Source: Candidatus Poribacteria bacterium
GTDB taxonomy: Bacteria; Poribacteria; WGA-4E; GCA-2687025
Length of the DNA: 64,000 bases
Assembly (NCBI GenBank): GCA_028818695.1
Contig: JAPPNK010000021.1
Span: 81,245-145,244 of the forward strand
Direction of reading: 5' to 3'
Numbering within the stretch: the first letter of the stretch is position 1; every line of letters starts with the position of its first letter. This document shows, piece by piece, positions 26,089 to 35,658 of this stretch. The position numbers were made by a program, and so were the translations under genes. The notes beneath the pieces are model-generated. The model saw only the letters and a list, made by a program, of their open reading frames with translations, searched no databases and was not told where the DNA came from.

Positions 26089-27638
26089 AGCAAGAGATTT
26101 TATGGATCGACGACGAGATCGACTCGCTGCGGTCGCATACGCTTTTCCTGCAAAGCCGCGGTTACCGCGTGACGACCGCCTCCAACGCGCGCGACGGTCT
26201 CGCCCTGCTGTCGGAGAGAAGGTTCGACGCCGCGCTGCTTGATCATCACATGGTCGGCATGAGCGGGCTTGAGGCGCTGGACGCCATCAAGGCGAGCCAT
26301 CCGCGCCTGCCGGTCGTCATGATCACTCAAAGCCATGAGGACGCGCTCATGGACGAGGCGCTGCGCGGGCGGGTGGACGATTTCCTGGTGAAGCCGACGC
26401 AGGCGGTGCAGGTGGCGCGGACGCTGCGCCGTCTCTTAGACCGAAAGCGCGTTGAGGCGGAAGGAGCCGCTGCGCAGTATCTGAACGAATACCGGGAGCT
26501 GTCCGCTTTGACGGACGCCGAGCTGGACTGGCGCGGATGGATTGAGGCGTACCGACAGCTGTGCGCCTGGGACATGCGCATGGATGAGCTGAAAGCGGTT
26601 GGACTGGACGCAAACCATGCGGAGCTGCGCGCCGACCTGAACCGCCGTTTTTCGAACTACGCCGCAGATCATTACAGCTCTTGGGCGCGGGGCGCGGACG
26701 ATTCTCCGCCGCTCTCTACCAATGTGCTGGATCGGCATGTTCTGCCGCATCTGCGGGAGGGGACGCCCGTCTTTTTTGTCGTCATTGACTGCATGCGCTA
26801 CGACCTGTGGCTGACGATACAGCCGCTGCTGGCGGAGATGTTTCATATTGAGACGGAGCTGTATTACGGCGTTTTGCCGACGGCGACCGCGTATGCGCGC
26901 AACGCTCTGTTTAGCGGACTGTTTCCGTCGGAGATTGCCGAGCGGTACCCTGACTGCTGGTCGGAGGATGTTCGTTCGACGGAGAGTTTAAACCGGCATG
27001 AGAAACGCCTTTTGGAGCTGAAGTTGGAGCGGAGCGGTTTGGAGCTGTGGCCGGCTCCGCGTTACTTCAAAATCTTTGATCCGGAGGGGGGGCAGCTGTA
27101 CCGCAAGCGCGTCGCTTCCTATGATCGATTCAGTTTGGCTTGTTTGGTGGTGAATTTTGTGGACGCCTTGACGCATGAGCGTTCCCATTCGGAGCTTCTT
27201 CGTCAGATTGCGCCGGATGAGGCGTCATTTTGCTCTCTATTTCGTTCTTGGTTTCAAAATTCGGACCTGTATGAGATCTTTCGTTTGATGGGCGACAAGG
27301 GCGCAGCCGTGGTCGTCACGACGGATCATGGGTCTGTCTTGTGCAATCGGGCGTCGAAGGTGTTCGGCGACAGGGACACGGCGTCCGGCTTGCGCTTCAA
27401 GTTTGGCAAGCGCGTTCAATGCGTGGAGGAGTCGGCGGCGACGTCTGTCAGCCCGTCGGAGTACCGCCTGCCGTCCGATTTTCCGGGCAAAAACTACGTG
27501 TTTGCAAAAGAGGATTACTACTTTGTGTACCCAAGCGATTTCCAGGTATATCGCAAAAAGTTGAAGGGCGGCTTTCAGCATGGAGGCATCTCTATGGAGG
27601 AGATGCTGATTCCATGCGCATTGATGCGCCGCCGATGA
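26085..27638 (+). CDS. porX: PorX-like response regulator with PglZ/alkaline phosphatase-fold effector domain
   Basis: A 517-residue protein. The receiver domain is residues 1-120, with D9/D10, phospho-acceptor D53 (LLDHHMVG) and K103 (LVKP). After a helical linker, a PglZ domain (about 210-517) has metal ligands D235 (VIDCMRYD) and D414-H415 (TTDHGS), and a Thr-rich nucleophile segment LPTATAYARNALFSG (T266/T268). This is the architecture of PorX, the Bacteroidetes regulator of type IX secretion, whose PglZ domain is a zinc phosphodiesterase. No DNA-binding domain is present. The start is GTG, coupled to the kinase stop. The symbol is by domain architecture; orthology was not tested. Confidence 0.88.
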   Translation: MKQEILWIDDEIDSLRSHTLFLQSRGYRVTTASNARDGLALLSERRFDAALLDHHMVGMSGLEALDAIKASHPRLPVVMITQSHEDALMDEALRGRVDDFLVKPTQAVQVARTLRRLLDRKRVEAEGAAAQYLNEYRELSALTDAELDWRGWIEAYRQLCAWDMRMDELKAVGLDANHAELRADLNRRFSNYAADHYSSWARGADDSPPLSTNVLDRHVLPHLREGTPVFFVVIDCMRYDLWLTIQPLLAEMFHIETELYYGVLPTATAYARNALFSGLFPSEIAERYPDCWSEDVRSTESLNRHEKRLLELKLERSGLELWPAPRYFKIFDPEGGQLYRKRVASYDRFSLACLVVNFVDALTHERSHSELLRQIAPDEASFCSLFRSWFQNSDLYEIFRLMGDKGAAVVVTTDHGSVLCNRASKVFGDRDTASGLRFKFGKRVQCVEESAATSVSPSEYRLPSDFPGKNYVFAKEDYYFVYPSDFQVYRKKLKGGFQHGGISMEEMLIPCALMRRR

Positions 27639-27932
27639 GTTTGGGAGAGCGTGACGGGCGCTCTCGGAGAGGATCGTTTTGAAGGTGGCCGACGCTGCGG
27701 CGCCGGTCAGAATCTAGGCAATCAGAGAACGGAAAGGTTCGTTGCGATGCCCAACGCAGCGTTCATCAGGTGAGATCGTCCATGCGGCGTTCCGTGTGCG
27801 AGCATTCTTTTGACCGCTTGTTTGAAAGGGGCGGGTCTTGATCGCGTTCGCCGCGCGAGCCGCGCGGATATCTTCATGCCAAGAGGAGGTCGGCGCCTCA
27901 GTTTCGGCCGTTAGGTCGCAGGGAGGCGTCAG
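27639..27932. other. Non-coding gap between porX-like gene and rng
   Basis: 294 bp without a convincing gene. It starts with a short hairpin (27645-27665) and ends with the GGGAGGC ribosome site of rng. The promoter of the rng operon should lie here, but no clear -35/-10 pair was found. Confidence 0.6.
27645..27665 (+). terminator. Hairpin after the PorX-like gene
   Basis: GAGAGCG (27645-27651) and CGCTCTC (27659-27665) form a perfect 7-bp stem with a 7-base loop, seven bases after the stop codon. Only a short T stretch (CGTTTTG) follows 10 bases later, so termination efficiency is uncertain. Confidence 0.45.
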
Positions 27933-29450
27933 ATGGCTACCGATATTATTGTTTCGGAGGATGAGTACGAAGTCCGAGCCGCAATTCTGGAGAACGGGAG
28001 TTGCGTCGAAATTTTCAACGAAAGGAAGTCCGAGGAGCGTTCTTTAGGAAACATCTACAAAGGCAGAGTCGGAAGCGTCCTGCCAGGGATGCAAGCGGCG
28101 TTCATCGACATCGGGTCCAGTAAAAACGGATTCTTGCATGTGTCCGATCTGCAGGCGCATGTGAACGAATACGGAGAGATTGAGCGGAACATCGACGGAA
28201 ACGGAAGAGCCGCGCGAAATCGAACCCCCATCGAGTCGATCCTGAAAAAGGGGCAGGAGATTCTTGTTCAGATCGACAAGGAGCCGATCGGGACAAAGGG
28301 ACCGCGCGTCACGGGCTACATCACCATTCCCGGCCGTCATCTGGTGTTTGCGCCGACATCGTCCACGCTGGGCATCTCGCGGCGCATTGCCAGCGAAAAG
28401 GAGCGCAGCCGACTTCAAAAAATTGTCTCCAAGCACATGCCGAAAACCGGCGGCATCATCGTCCGCACTGCATGCGCTGGATGCGAGGACAGCCAGTTCG
28501 TTCCTGAAATCAAATTTCTCAGCAAAACATGGGAATCGGTCGTCTCCAAAAGCGAGCGCAAAAAAGCGCCCGCGCTTGTCTATGAAGACCTTGGTCTCGT
28601 CTTTCGCGTTATCCGCGACATTTTCACGGACGAAGTCAACCGCTTCATCGTCGAAGGCTCCGCGCTCCACGAAAGCATCCTGAAATATGTTGAGGAGTCG
28701 CTTCCGTCCCTCCGAGAAAAGATCGTGTTCTACGAGGATGAGATTCCGGCGTTTGAAAAATTCGGAATTGAGCAGGAGGTCAAAAAAGCGACGAGTCGCC
28801 GCATCTGGCTCAAATCGGGCGGATACCTTGTCATCGACGAAACGGAAGCGCTGGTCGCCATTGATGTCAACACGGGCAAGTTCGTCGGCAGCGAAAGCCA
28901 TGAGGAGACCATCTACCAGAACAATCTCGAAGCGGCGGTGGAGATCGCGCGCCAAATCCGCCTGCGCGATCTGGGCGGCATCATCGTTCTCGACTTCATC
29001 GACATGGAAAATCCAAGCAACCGAAAGCGGGTGCTTCAGACGCTGGAGAAGGAGATACGCAAAGACCGCGCCCGCACGAACATTCTACAGTTCACGGAGC
29101 TTGGGATCATTGAGATGACGCGCCAGCGCCAGAAGGAAAGCCTGAGCGCGATGTACTGCTCTGGATGCCCGTATTGCGGCGGGTCGGGCTATGTGCTGTC
29201 TGAAGAAACAGTGGTAATTCGAACGCTGCGCAGTCTGAAGCGGGCGGCGGCGCGCGCCCCTAAAGGCTCCTACCGCCTTATTGTGAGCGACATGATCGCC
29301 GCTCGTCTTCGCAAGGAGGATCGGCAGAAGCTGCGCGACTTGACGAAAAGCATGAACATCCGCGTCAAGGTGGACGCGAACCCCGACATTCATATGGAGG
29401 ATTTTCGAGTCTTTGAGATGCCGCACAACCGCGAGATCTTTGTGAGTTAG
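27933..29450 (+). CDS. rng: Ribonuclease G/E family endoribonuclease
   Basis: A 505-residue RNase E/G catalytic core without the long RNase E C-terminal scaffold. An S1 domain lies near residues 36-125 (GNIYKGRVGSVLPGMQAAFIDIG). Catalytic Mg-binding aspartates are D311 (VAIDVNTGKF) and D354 (IIVLDFIDM). The zinc-link cysteines are C412 and C415 (CPYCGG). It cleaves single-stranded AU-rich RNA with a 5'-end preference and matures 16S rRNA. The length is close to E. coli RNase G (489). The start ATG has GGGAGGC upstream. It is followed after 7 bp by moaC. Confidence 0.95.
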   Translation: MATDIIVSEDEYEVRAAILENGSCVEIFNERKSEERSLGNIYKGRVGSVLPGMQAAFIDIGSSKNGFLHVSDLQAHVNEYGEIERNIDGNGRAARNRTPIESILKKGQEILVQIDKEPIGTKGPRVTGYITIPGRHLVFAPTSSTLGISRRIASEKERSRLQKIVSKHMPKTGGIIVRTACAGCEDSQFVPEIKFLSKTWESVVSKSERKKAPALVYEDLGLVFRVIRDIFTDEVNRFIVEGSALHESILKYVEESLPSLREKIVFYEDEIPAFEKFGIEQEVKKATSRRIWLKSGGYLVIDETEALVAIDVNTGKFVGSESHEETIYQNNLEAAVEIARQIRLRDLGGIIVLDFIDMENPSNRKRVLQTLEKEIRKDRARTNILQFTELGIIEMTRQRQKESLSAMYCSGCPYCGGSGYVLSEETVVIRTLRSLKRAAARAPKGSYRLIVSDMIAARLRKEDRQKLRDLTKSMNIRVKVDANPDIHMEDFRVFEMPHNREIFVS

Positions 29451-29457
29451 GCTGACA

Positions 29458-29940
29458 TTGTCCGACTTGACGCATTTCAATGAGCGCGGCGAGGAGCGCA
29501 TCGTTGACATATCTTCAAAAGAGGCGACAGCGCGCGAGGCGACAGCGCGCGGCTGCGTCTATGCGTCCGCGCAGACGCTGGAGCGCATCGCGTCCGATTC
29601 CCTTGCCAAGGGCGATCCGCTTGCCGCAGCCCGTCTAGCTGGTATGATGGCCGCCAAGCGGACAAGCGAACTGATACCGCTCTGCCATCCGCTTTTTTTG
29701 ACCGCCGTTTCGGTGCGCCTAGAACTGAACGCGCCTCAAGGTTGTGTCGACATCGAAGCGACGGTCAAGGTTCGAGGACAGACCGGCGTCGAAATGGAGG
29801 CGTTGACGGCAGTCTCTGTCGCGGCGTTGACAGTGTATGATATGTGCAAGTCGGTCGATAAAGAAATGACGATCGGCGAGATACGCTTGGTTCGCAAAAC
29901 AGGGGGGCGCGGCGGCGCATATGAACGGCGGGAAGGTTGA
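29458..29940 (+). CDS. moaC: Cyclic pyranopterin monophosphate synthase
   Basis: A 160-residue MoaC, close to the usual ~160. LTHFNERGEERIVDIS, KRTSELIPLCHPL and GVEMEALTAVSVAALTVYDMCKSVDK are the family signatures. It forms cPMP from the MoaA product in molybdenum cofactor synthesis. The start is TTG at 29458, supported by the conserved N-terminus; the upstream ribosome site is weak and translation probably depends on coupling to rng (stop 7 bp upstream). No other moa genes are in the window, so this gene has been separated from its pathway partners. Confidence 0.96.
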   Translation: MSDLTHFNERGEERIVDISSKEATAREATARGCVYASAQTLERIASDSLAKGDPLAAARLAGMMAAKRTSELIPLCHPLFLTAVSVRLELNAPQGCVDIEATVKVRGQTGVEMEALTAVSVAALTVYDMCKSVDKEMTIGEIRLVRKTGGRGGAYERREG

Positions 29941-29942
29941 CG

Positions 29943-31241
29943 ATGCGCATACTGCACTGCGCCGATTTGCATCTTGGACGGCGTCCGTTCAACTTGGAGG
30001 CGCGTTTTGACGATTTTGGGCGCGTTTTTCTTCACATCGCAGATCGGGCGATAGATCTGAACGCGGACATTCTTCTCATCGCGGGCGATTTTTTTGATAA
30101 GCGGGACATTGACGCGGCGATTTTGTCGCAGGCGCTGAACGGGCTTCGGTTGTTAAAAGACGCGGGCGTTCAGGTCGCCGCCATAGAAGGCAACCATGAC
30201 AAGGCGTTTCGCCGAACCCTCTCCACGCGGCTGGAATGGCTCCGTTACCTCTCGTCGGAGGGTATGCTTCATCTGCTGCATCCGTCGGTCTCTTCGAGCG
30301 GTATTCAGCTGCCGGCGTGGGATGAACCGTCTCGATCCGGCGCAATTCTGGAGATCGGAGGCGTTCGTCTGGTCGGGCTGGGTTACCGCGGGGCGCAGGG
30401 CGACGCTTTTTTGGAGCAGGTTGACGGAGCGCTGCCCTTCGCGGACGATCTTTTCACCATACTCATGTTTCATTCGGGCGTCGGGGAGCCGGACGGGTTC
30501 ATCATGGGTTCCGTCTCAAAGGAGGCGCTGGCTCGGCTGGACGGGCGGGTACAGATCGCCGCGCTGGGCCATTGGCATCGCAGGCGCGAATGGCAGATCG
30601 AAGGCTTCAAGGCCCTGATGCCGGGGTCGCCGGAGGTGTGCGACATCCGCGAGGCGGAGTATGAGCGCGGCTTTTTCCTGATCGATACGCCTGACGACCC
30701 GAAGGGCGCGCCGCAGATAACGTTTGAGAAGACGCCTTTCCGTCCGCATGAGCGCATTCAGGTTAACCTGGACGGCTGCCAGTTTCCGTCCGCCGCCGTC
30801 TCCCGCGCGTCTGAGGAGGCGGCGAAGTTGTCGTCCTACAGGAAGGCGCCGGCGGTTGAATTGACGCTGACGGGCGAGCTGAAATTTGACGCGATAGATA
30901 TTCCGATAGACGCGGTTCGGCAAGCGGCGCAGGAAGCGAGCGGAGCCTTGCATGTGGAGGTAGTGAACCGCGCGAATTTGCCCGCTTCCGCCATGTCGAT
31001 GGAGTCGCTTCAGTTGCATAAACGGGATGAAATAGAGCGGCAGGCGCTGTATGATCTGGTCAATGAGAGCGGCGAGTATGCCGGTTCGGCCGATCTGTTG
31101 ACGGAATTGGCGGTTCAATTGAAGGACGGATCGGCCGCCTCGGAGAATGAAAGTCAGTTTACGGAAGAGGCGATTGATCTGCTCATTTCAGCGGTTAAGA
31201 CGATGGAGTCGGCGGAGACGGATCAAGAAGGAAGTCCATGA
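29943..31241 (+). CDS. sbcD: SbcD/Mre11-like DNA repair exonuclease (metallophosphoesterase)
   Basis: A 432-residue calcineurin-like nuclease. Phosphoesterase motifs are DLHLG (residues 7-11), GDFFD, GNHD, MFHSGVG and GHWH, in SbcD/Mre11 order. A C-terminal capping region follows. SbcD normally works with the ATPase SbcC, opening hairpins and trimming ends; sbcC is not in this window. The C-terminal tail is helical and acidic. ATG at 29943 is preferred over the TTG at 29937 because GGAAGG lies at the right distance and translation begins [12 protein letters not shown]. It follows moaC by 2 bp and overlaps the next gene by 4 bp. Confidence 0.9.
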   Translation: MRILHCADLHLGRRPFNLEARFDDFGRVFLHIADRAIDLNADILLIAGDFFDKRDIDAAILSQALNGLRLLKDAGVQVAAIEGNHDKAFRRTLSTRLEWLRYLSSEGMLHLLHPSVSSSGIQLPAWDEPSRSGAILEIGGVRLVGLGYRGAQGDAFLEQVDGALPFADDLFTILMFHSGVGEPDGFIMGSVSKEALARLDGRVQIAALGHWHRRREWQIEGFKALMPGSPEVCDIREAEYERGFFLIDTPDDPKGAPQITFEKTPFRPHERIQVNLDGCQFPSAAVSRASEEAAKLSSYRKAPAVELTLTGELKFDAIDIPIDAVRQAAQEASGALHVEVVNRANLPASAMSMESLQLHKRDEIERQALYDLVNESGEYAGSADLLTELAVQLKDGSAASENESQFTEEAIDLLISAVKTMESAETDQEGSP

Positions 31242-33532
31242 AATTAGGTCGTTTGCTGTATGGGGCTGTTGTCTGCTGGGCGCTCTGCTGGTCGAGTTTG
31301 GCTTGGGGGAGCAACGCAGCGGAGTTGAAAAACGCCGACGGGACTTGGAAATATACGAACGCGCTGATTGACGAAACCAGTCCTTATCTGCTGTCGCATG
31401 CGCATAACCCTGTCGATTGGCATCCATGGGGACCTGAGGCGTTTGAGCTGGCGCGCAAGCTGGATCGTCCAATTTTTTTGTCGGTCGGTTACTCGACCTG
31501 CTACTGGTGTCATGTAATGGAGCGGCTTGTGTTCTGCAATGTTGAAATTGCGGAGGCGATGAACGCGTCGTTTGTGAATATCAAGGTCGACCGCGAGGAG
31601 CGCCCTGACATCGACAAGTATTATATGACGGCGACGCAGCTGCTGAGCGGGCGGGGCGGATGGCCGAACTCGGTCTTTTTGTCGCCCGATTTGAAGCCGT
31701 TATACGCAGGAACCTACTTTCCGCCGACAGACGGACATGGGTCGCCCTCATTTCCGCGCGTCATTGCGGCGGTGAACAAGGCGTGGGAGAACGACCGCGA
31801 ACAGCTCGTCGCCCGCGCAGAACAGGTCGCCGAAGGGATCTCCCAGATACAGTCAGGCGGCGACGCCCTGAAGCCTGGCCCTTTTTCAAGGGAACATACG
31901 GGTCAATTGATCGGCCTCTTGAAAGCCGACTTTGACAATCGGTTCGGCGGATTTGGCGGCGCGCCGAAGTTTCCCAACGAGATTGAGCTGGCGACGCTGC
32001 TGGCAGAACATGAGCGCTCGGACGACCAGGAAGCGCTGGACATTGTCGTCAAGACGTTGAGCGAGATGGCGCGCGGGGGCATCCATGATCATCTGGCAGG
32101 CGGCTTTCACCGCTATTCAACCGACGCGCAATGGCGCGTGCCGCATTTTGAAAAGATGCTCTACAACCAAGCGCAGTTGGCGTCCGTTTATCTGCGCGCC
32201 TATCGATTGACGGAGCGGGAGGAGCTTTTGAAGGCTGCGAAGGGCATCCTCGCCTTTGTTGACAAGACGATGACGGGACCGAACGGCGAATTTTATTCGG
32301 CGGTCGACTCCGAAACGGAGGAGGAGGAGGGCAAGTCGTATCTCTGGACGGAGGACGAAATACGCGCGGCGCTCGGAAAAGACGCAGCCGCTTTTTTGCG
32401 CTCATACGGGCTGGCGCCGATGCCGCACGGCGAGGGCAAGACGCTGTATGTGAAGCGTCCGATGGAGCGGGACGACCTTCTCCGCCGACTTCTGCAGGCG
32501 CGCAACCAGCGTCCTCAGCCGCTCATCGACACAAAGGCGCTGACGGGCTGGAACGGCATGATGATCGGGGCGTATGCCGAAGCGTATATGGTTTTAAACA
32601 AAAAAGAGTATCTGCGCAGCGCCGAAAGAGCGGCCGCGTTTATTGAGGAGCGGCTGCGAGATGAACATGGCAACCTGCTTCGTTCCTACCGCGCGGGAAA
32701 AGCGAAGGGCAACGCTTTTTTGGACGATTACGCCTTCTATGCGAGCGGGCTGTTGAAACTTCACGAGGCGACGGGGAACGAAGAGTATTTGCGGCGCGCT
32801 CAAGAGACGGCGGATGAGATGAAACGGCGGTTTTGGGACGAAGAGAAAGGCGCCTTTTATTTCACCGAGTCGAAGGGCGACCTGCCCCTGCGCGTGAAAA
32901 GCTTGTATGACGGGGCGATCCCGTCGGGCAATTCGGAGGCGGCGCATGCGCTGTTGTCGCTTTCGTCCGCTCTGGACGATCTGTCGTATCGAGAATTGGC
33001 GTATGAGACGCTGCGCTCCACTGCCGAAGCGACGCGCCTCTATCCGCGCGCCTTTGTGTGGATGCTGGCAGCGGCGGCGCGGTATTTGGATGAGCCGTTG
33101 CCTGCCGCGGTCTTATTGAACAACAGCGAGGCCTTGGCTCATTTGACGATCGTCTCCGCGCCGCCCGAAGCGTCCGCCGGCTCCGTTTTTGAGGTGGAAG
33201 CGCGTCTGAAGGTGGAGAGCGGGTGGCATGTAAACGCCAACCCAGCGTCGGAGAGTTATCTGATCCCGACCACGATAGAATCGGCGGACGCCCGCTTCAC
33301 GCTGCTGAGTGTAGAGTATCCGTCCGGCGAGACGAAGTCGTTCGCGTTTTCGGAGTCGCCGATTCAGGTGTATGACGGCGAGGCGTCGTTTCGGCTTTCT
33401 GTTCAGGCGCCGTCTGACGCGGCGGGCGAAACGCAGCTGACGATCCGCGCGCGCTACCAGGCATGCAACGATGAACTATGCCGCGAGCCAATGTTGGGCG
33501 AAGCGTTCGTCTCCATTCGCATTGTGGAATAG
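31238..33532 (+). CDS. Exported YyaL/SSP411-like thioredoxin-domain protein fused to a DsbD N-terminal-like domain
   Basis: A 764-residue fusion. A signal peptide ([19 protein letters not shown]) leads to the DUF255 thioredoxin-like domain (residues ~40-200), with the redox motif C88-Y-W-C91 and the family sequence NPVDWHPWG. An alpha/alpha-barrel (AGE-like) region follows at about 220-630. The last ~125 residues match the DsbD alpha domain: [18 protein letters not shown], then the cysteine pair in [10 protein letters not shown]. Typical YyaL proteins are cytoplasmic, ~680 residues, and lack the last domain. The fusion implies a periplasmic thiol-disulfide role with electrons passed between the two CxxC-type centres. 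It overlaps sbcD by ATGA. Confidence 0.88.
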   Translation: MKLGRLLYGAVVCWALCWSSLAWGSNAAELKNADGTWKYTNALIDETSPYLLSHAHNPVDWHPWGPEAFELARKLDRPIFLSVGYSTCYWCHVMERLVFCNVEIAEAMNASFVNIKVDREERPDIDKYYMTATQLLSGRGGWPNSVFLSPDLKPLYAGTYFPPTDGHGSPSFPRVIAAVNKAWENDREQLVARAEQVAEGISQIQSGGDALKPGPFSREHTGQLIGLLKADFDNRFGGFGGAPKFPNEIELATLLAEHERSDDQEALDIVVKTLSEMARGGIHDHLAGGFHRYSTDAQWRVPHFEKMLYNQAQLASVYLRAYRLTEREELLKAAKGILAFVDKTMTGPNGEFYSAVDSETEEEEGKSYLWTEDEIRAALGKDAAAFLRSYGLAPMPHGEGKTLYVKRPMERDDLLRRLLQARNQRPQPLIDTKALTGWNGMMIGAYAEAYMVLNKKEYLRSAERAAAFIEERLRDEHGNLLRSYRAGKAKGNAFLDDYAFYASGLLKLHEATGNEEYLRRAQETADEMKRRFWDEEKGAFYFTESKGDLPLRVKSLYDGAIPSGNSEAAHALLSLSSALDDLSYRELAYETLRSTAEATRLYPRAFVWMLAAAARYLDEPLPAAVLLNNSEALAHLTIVSAPPEASAGSVFEVEARLKVESGWHVNANPASESYLIPTTIESADARFTLLSVEYPSGETKSFAFSESPIQVYDGEASFRLSVQAPSDAAGETQLTIRARYQACNDELCREPMLGEAFVSIRIVE

Positions 33533-33535
33533 CGG

Positions 33536-35074
33536 CTATTCGCCGGCGTAGGGCGGATTTTCAAATCGGCACTCCGTTTCAACGACGCGCGGATCCTCCT
33601 GCTCCCGCAGTATCTCCATAAGCCGCGCGGACAACTGCCACAGAACATTCGCGGCGGATGGATCCCCCGCAAGGTTGTTCATGTAGTGCGGGTCGCTGTG
33701 GAGGTCGTACAGCTCTTCTGCGGGAAATTTGCCGAACCCCATCTGGAAAAGCCTTTGCGTTTCAGGCTTCGCGCGGTTGTGTACCATCCACGCTTTCGTC
33801 GGCGACGCATCCATGTCGGGATATGCGATGAAGGTGTTGTTGCAGAGCTTGTCGTATGAGGGCGGCTCTGCGGTCGGGTCGTCAAGTCCTTTTGGATCGC
33901 CCATCGGCCATCTGTCCGGCTCAAAGTTGCGTATGTAGAGGTAGCGGTCGGTGCGCAGGGCGCGCTGCGGATAAGGCAGGCTGCCAGGCCGCGCTTTGGC
34001 GACATGCCGCTCTCTTCCGAGGACGACATGGTCGCGCTCTGCATTAACCTGCCCCTGCTCGCTCGACTCGATAACGGGCAGGAGACTTTTGGCGGACATG
34101 CCTTGAAGCGGCTCTAGCCCGCCGGCTTCCATAAAGGTTGGGGCTAAGTCCATGAGGTTGACGAAGTCGTCAATGACGCGCCCTTCTGGACATCTTCCCG
34201 GCCATCGAACGGCGAGCGCCACTTCGCATCCGAGGTTGTAGAGATTGCATTTGCCTCTTGGGAAACCTGGTATGCCGTGGTCTCCGCTGACAACGATGAG
34301 CGTATTGTCGATCTCCCCAATCTCTTCCAGCATTTTCAACAGAACGCCGAGTCCGCCGTCAAACGCGAGGCATTCGCCCAGATAGTCGCACACATCTTCG
34401 CGTATGTCGTGGACGTCGGGCAGGAAGGCGGGCAGTTTGCCTTTCAAGTCGTCCGGTTCCAGTCCCCAGAGCTGCTTGCCGGAGCCTCGCTGCCATTTTC
34501 GGTGTGTGTTGGTGGGTCCCCACCAGTAGCAGAAGGGATGGTCGCCGGAGCGCGCGTCCAGGAACGCTTGGAAGTTGTCGCGCGTTTCGTTGTATAAAAG
34601 CCGCTTCGCGCCTTCGATGCCATGTTCGGGGGCGTTTCGAGTCGCGGCGAAGGAGAACTGACCGAACTGCGTTCCTGCGGGAGCGTAGCGCGTTCGGTCG
34701 CCGCCGTAGGGAGCGTCGCGCGGCGTCCCCGGCGACCATACCTTGTAGGTGTAGCCGATGTGGTATCCCGCTTTTTCGAGCGCCAGCGGATAGGAGGGGA
34801 TCGTATCGTCCCATTCCGCGCCTTGCAGGATGGCTCCGCGCCCCGTCTGCCAGAAATAGCGCCCTGTCAAGATGGAGCTTCTGCATGGGGTGCATGACGG
34901 GGCGGGGACGAAGGCGTTCGTAAAGAGCGCGCCCTCGTTGGCGACGCGGTCAAAGTTGGGCGTGTCGATGAGCGCGTTGGGCGTGTTTTCGCCTTCGATG
35001 TTGCGGTAAGCGCTGGCGTAGCGCCCCCAGTCGTCGGCGAATGCAAAGAGAATATTCGGCGGCTGTCGGTTCAT
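33536..35074 (-). CDS. Type I sulfatase (N-sulfoglucosamine sulfohydrolase-like)
   Basis: A 512-residue sulfatase with C61 in C-T-P-C-R (CxPxR, formylglycine site), an FADDWG metal motif at the N-terminus and VVSGDHG. The long insertion and the ELYDLHSDPHYMNNLAG C-terminal motif resemble heparan N-sulfatase-like enzymes. No signal peptide is visible. The frame begins at GTG 35083; ATG 35074 has AGGGG eight bases upstream and is chosen. It is only distantly similar to the sulfatase at 17953. The gene is monocistronic and convergent, its stop only 3 bp from the YyaL-DsbD stop. Confidence 0.9.
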   Translation of the reverse strand: MNRQPPNILFAFADDWGRYASAYRNIEGENTPNALIDTPNFDRVANEGALFTNAFVPAPSCTPCRSSILTGRYFWQTGRGAILQGAEWDDTIPSYPLALEKAGYHIGYTYKVWSPGTPRDAPYGGDRTRYAPAGTQFGQFSFAATRNAPEHGIEGAKRLLYNETRDNFQAFLDARSGDHPFCYWWGPTNTHRKWQRGSGKQLWGLEPDDLKGKLPAFLPDVHDIREDVCDYLGECLAFDGGLGVLLKMLEEIGEIDNTLIVVSGDHGIPGFPRGKCNLYNLGCEVALAVRWPGRCPEGRVIDDFVNLMDLAPTFMEAGGLEPLQGMSAKSLLPVIESSEQGQVNAERDHVVLGRERHVAKARPGSLPYPQRALRTDRYLYIRNFEPDRWPMGDPKGLDDPTAEPPSYDKLCNNTFIAYPDMDASPTKAWMVHNRAKPETQRLFQMGFGKFPAEELYDLHSDPHYMNNLAGDPSAANVLWQLSARLMEILREQEDPRVVETECRFENPPYAGE

Positions 35075-35126
35075 TTCATTCACCCCTGGCTTTTAGTCTG
35101 CGTTCGTTTGATTGATTGAAGTAATT

Positions 35127-35588
35127 TTAGAGATTGCGCGGACACGCTCTGCGCTGGCGTATTTCGTCAGGCGTCCATTGGGCGGCATGTTTCAGCGCAA
35201 CTTCAACCGCGTTCGCTTCAGGACGCGTCAACAGGTCGAAGATTGGCTCAACAAACTGGCGCAGCTGTTCGTCTTTTACCGCGGCGATGAGCGGGACGCC
35301 GGCTCCGATCAACGCCTCCATCAGTTCCGCATGCGCGTTTGTCAATCTGCTGTCGGTTGGCGCGGCGCAGAGGGCAGGGGCGTTGTATAGAAAGAGAACA
35401 GGGATGTTTAATCTCTCCGCCAGAGATATGAGTCTCGCCGCCTTTCCGTAGGCAGGCGCTGTGAAGACGCCCGTTCTATTCCGTATATAGCAGCATCTCG
35501 CCGCCCCGGCGTTCGCCAGCCCGATCTCTGTTTGAGGGTCTTCTCCCCGCGTTCGGTCGCCATGCAGTTCGAATCGGTTTATCAGCAT
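35127..35588 (-). CDS. Short AccA-like (carboxyltransferase alpha) protein, truncated or degenerate
   Basis: 153 residues resembling the middle of acetyl-CoA carboxylase carboxyltransferase alpha. FELHGDRTRGEDP matches the AccA ELHGDRxxxxD segment, and GKAARLISLAERLNIPVLFLYN matches the AccA helix-strand before TPGAYPG. TPGAYPG itself reads NAPALCA, and the following glycine-rich oxyanion segment (GGSGGALA in AccA) is missing, so carboxyltransferase activity is unlikely. AccA is normally ~320 residues. The ORF starts 11 bases after the intrinsic terminator of the giant-protein operon and has no evident promoter. It may be a decayed gene or a repurposed crotonase-fold protein. Confidence 0.5.
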   Translation of the reverse strand: MLINRFELHGDRTRGEDPQTEIGLANAGAARCCYIRNRTGVFTAPAYGKAARLISLAERLNIPVLFLYNAPALCAAPTDSRLTNAHAELMEALIGAGVPLIAAVKDEQLRQFVEPIFDLLTRPEANAVEVALKHAAQWTPDEIRQRRACPRNL

Positions 35589-35593
35589 ATGTA

Positions 35594-35631
35594 TAAAAAA
35601 ACGGGCAGGCCAAATGCGGCCTACCCGTTTT
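35594..35631 (-). terminator. Rho-independent terminator of the giant-protein / PorV / LysM operon
   Basis: On the minus strand, AACGGGTAGGCC, a short loop and GGCCTGCCCGTT form an 11-12 bp GC-rich stem with one mismatch, followed directly by seven T residues. It lies 28 bp after the LysM gene stop. A T run is also present on the other side, so it could work in both directions. Confidence 0.85.
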
Positions 35632-35658
35632 CCGAGTTTAACGATGTCAATTCTGCGG

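Noticed and set aside
26085-27638. PglZ domain considered as part of a BREX phage-defence system
   Set aside because: No brxL, brxC or pglX genes are nearby, and the fusion to a receiver domain with an adjacent kinase is the PorX arrangement.
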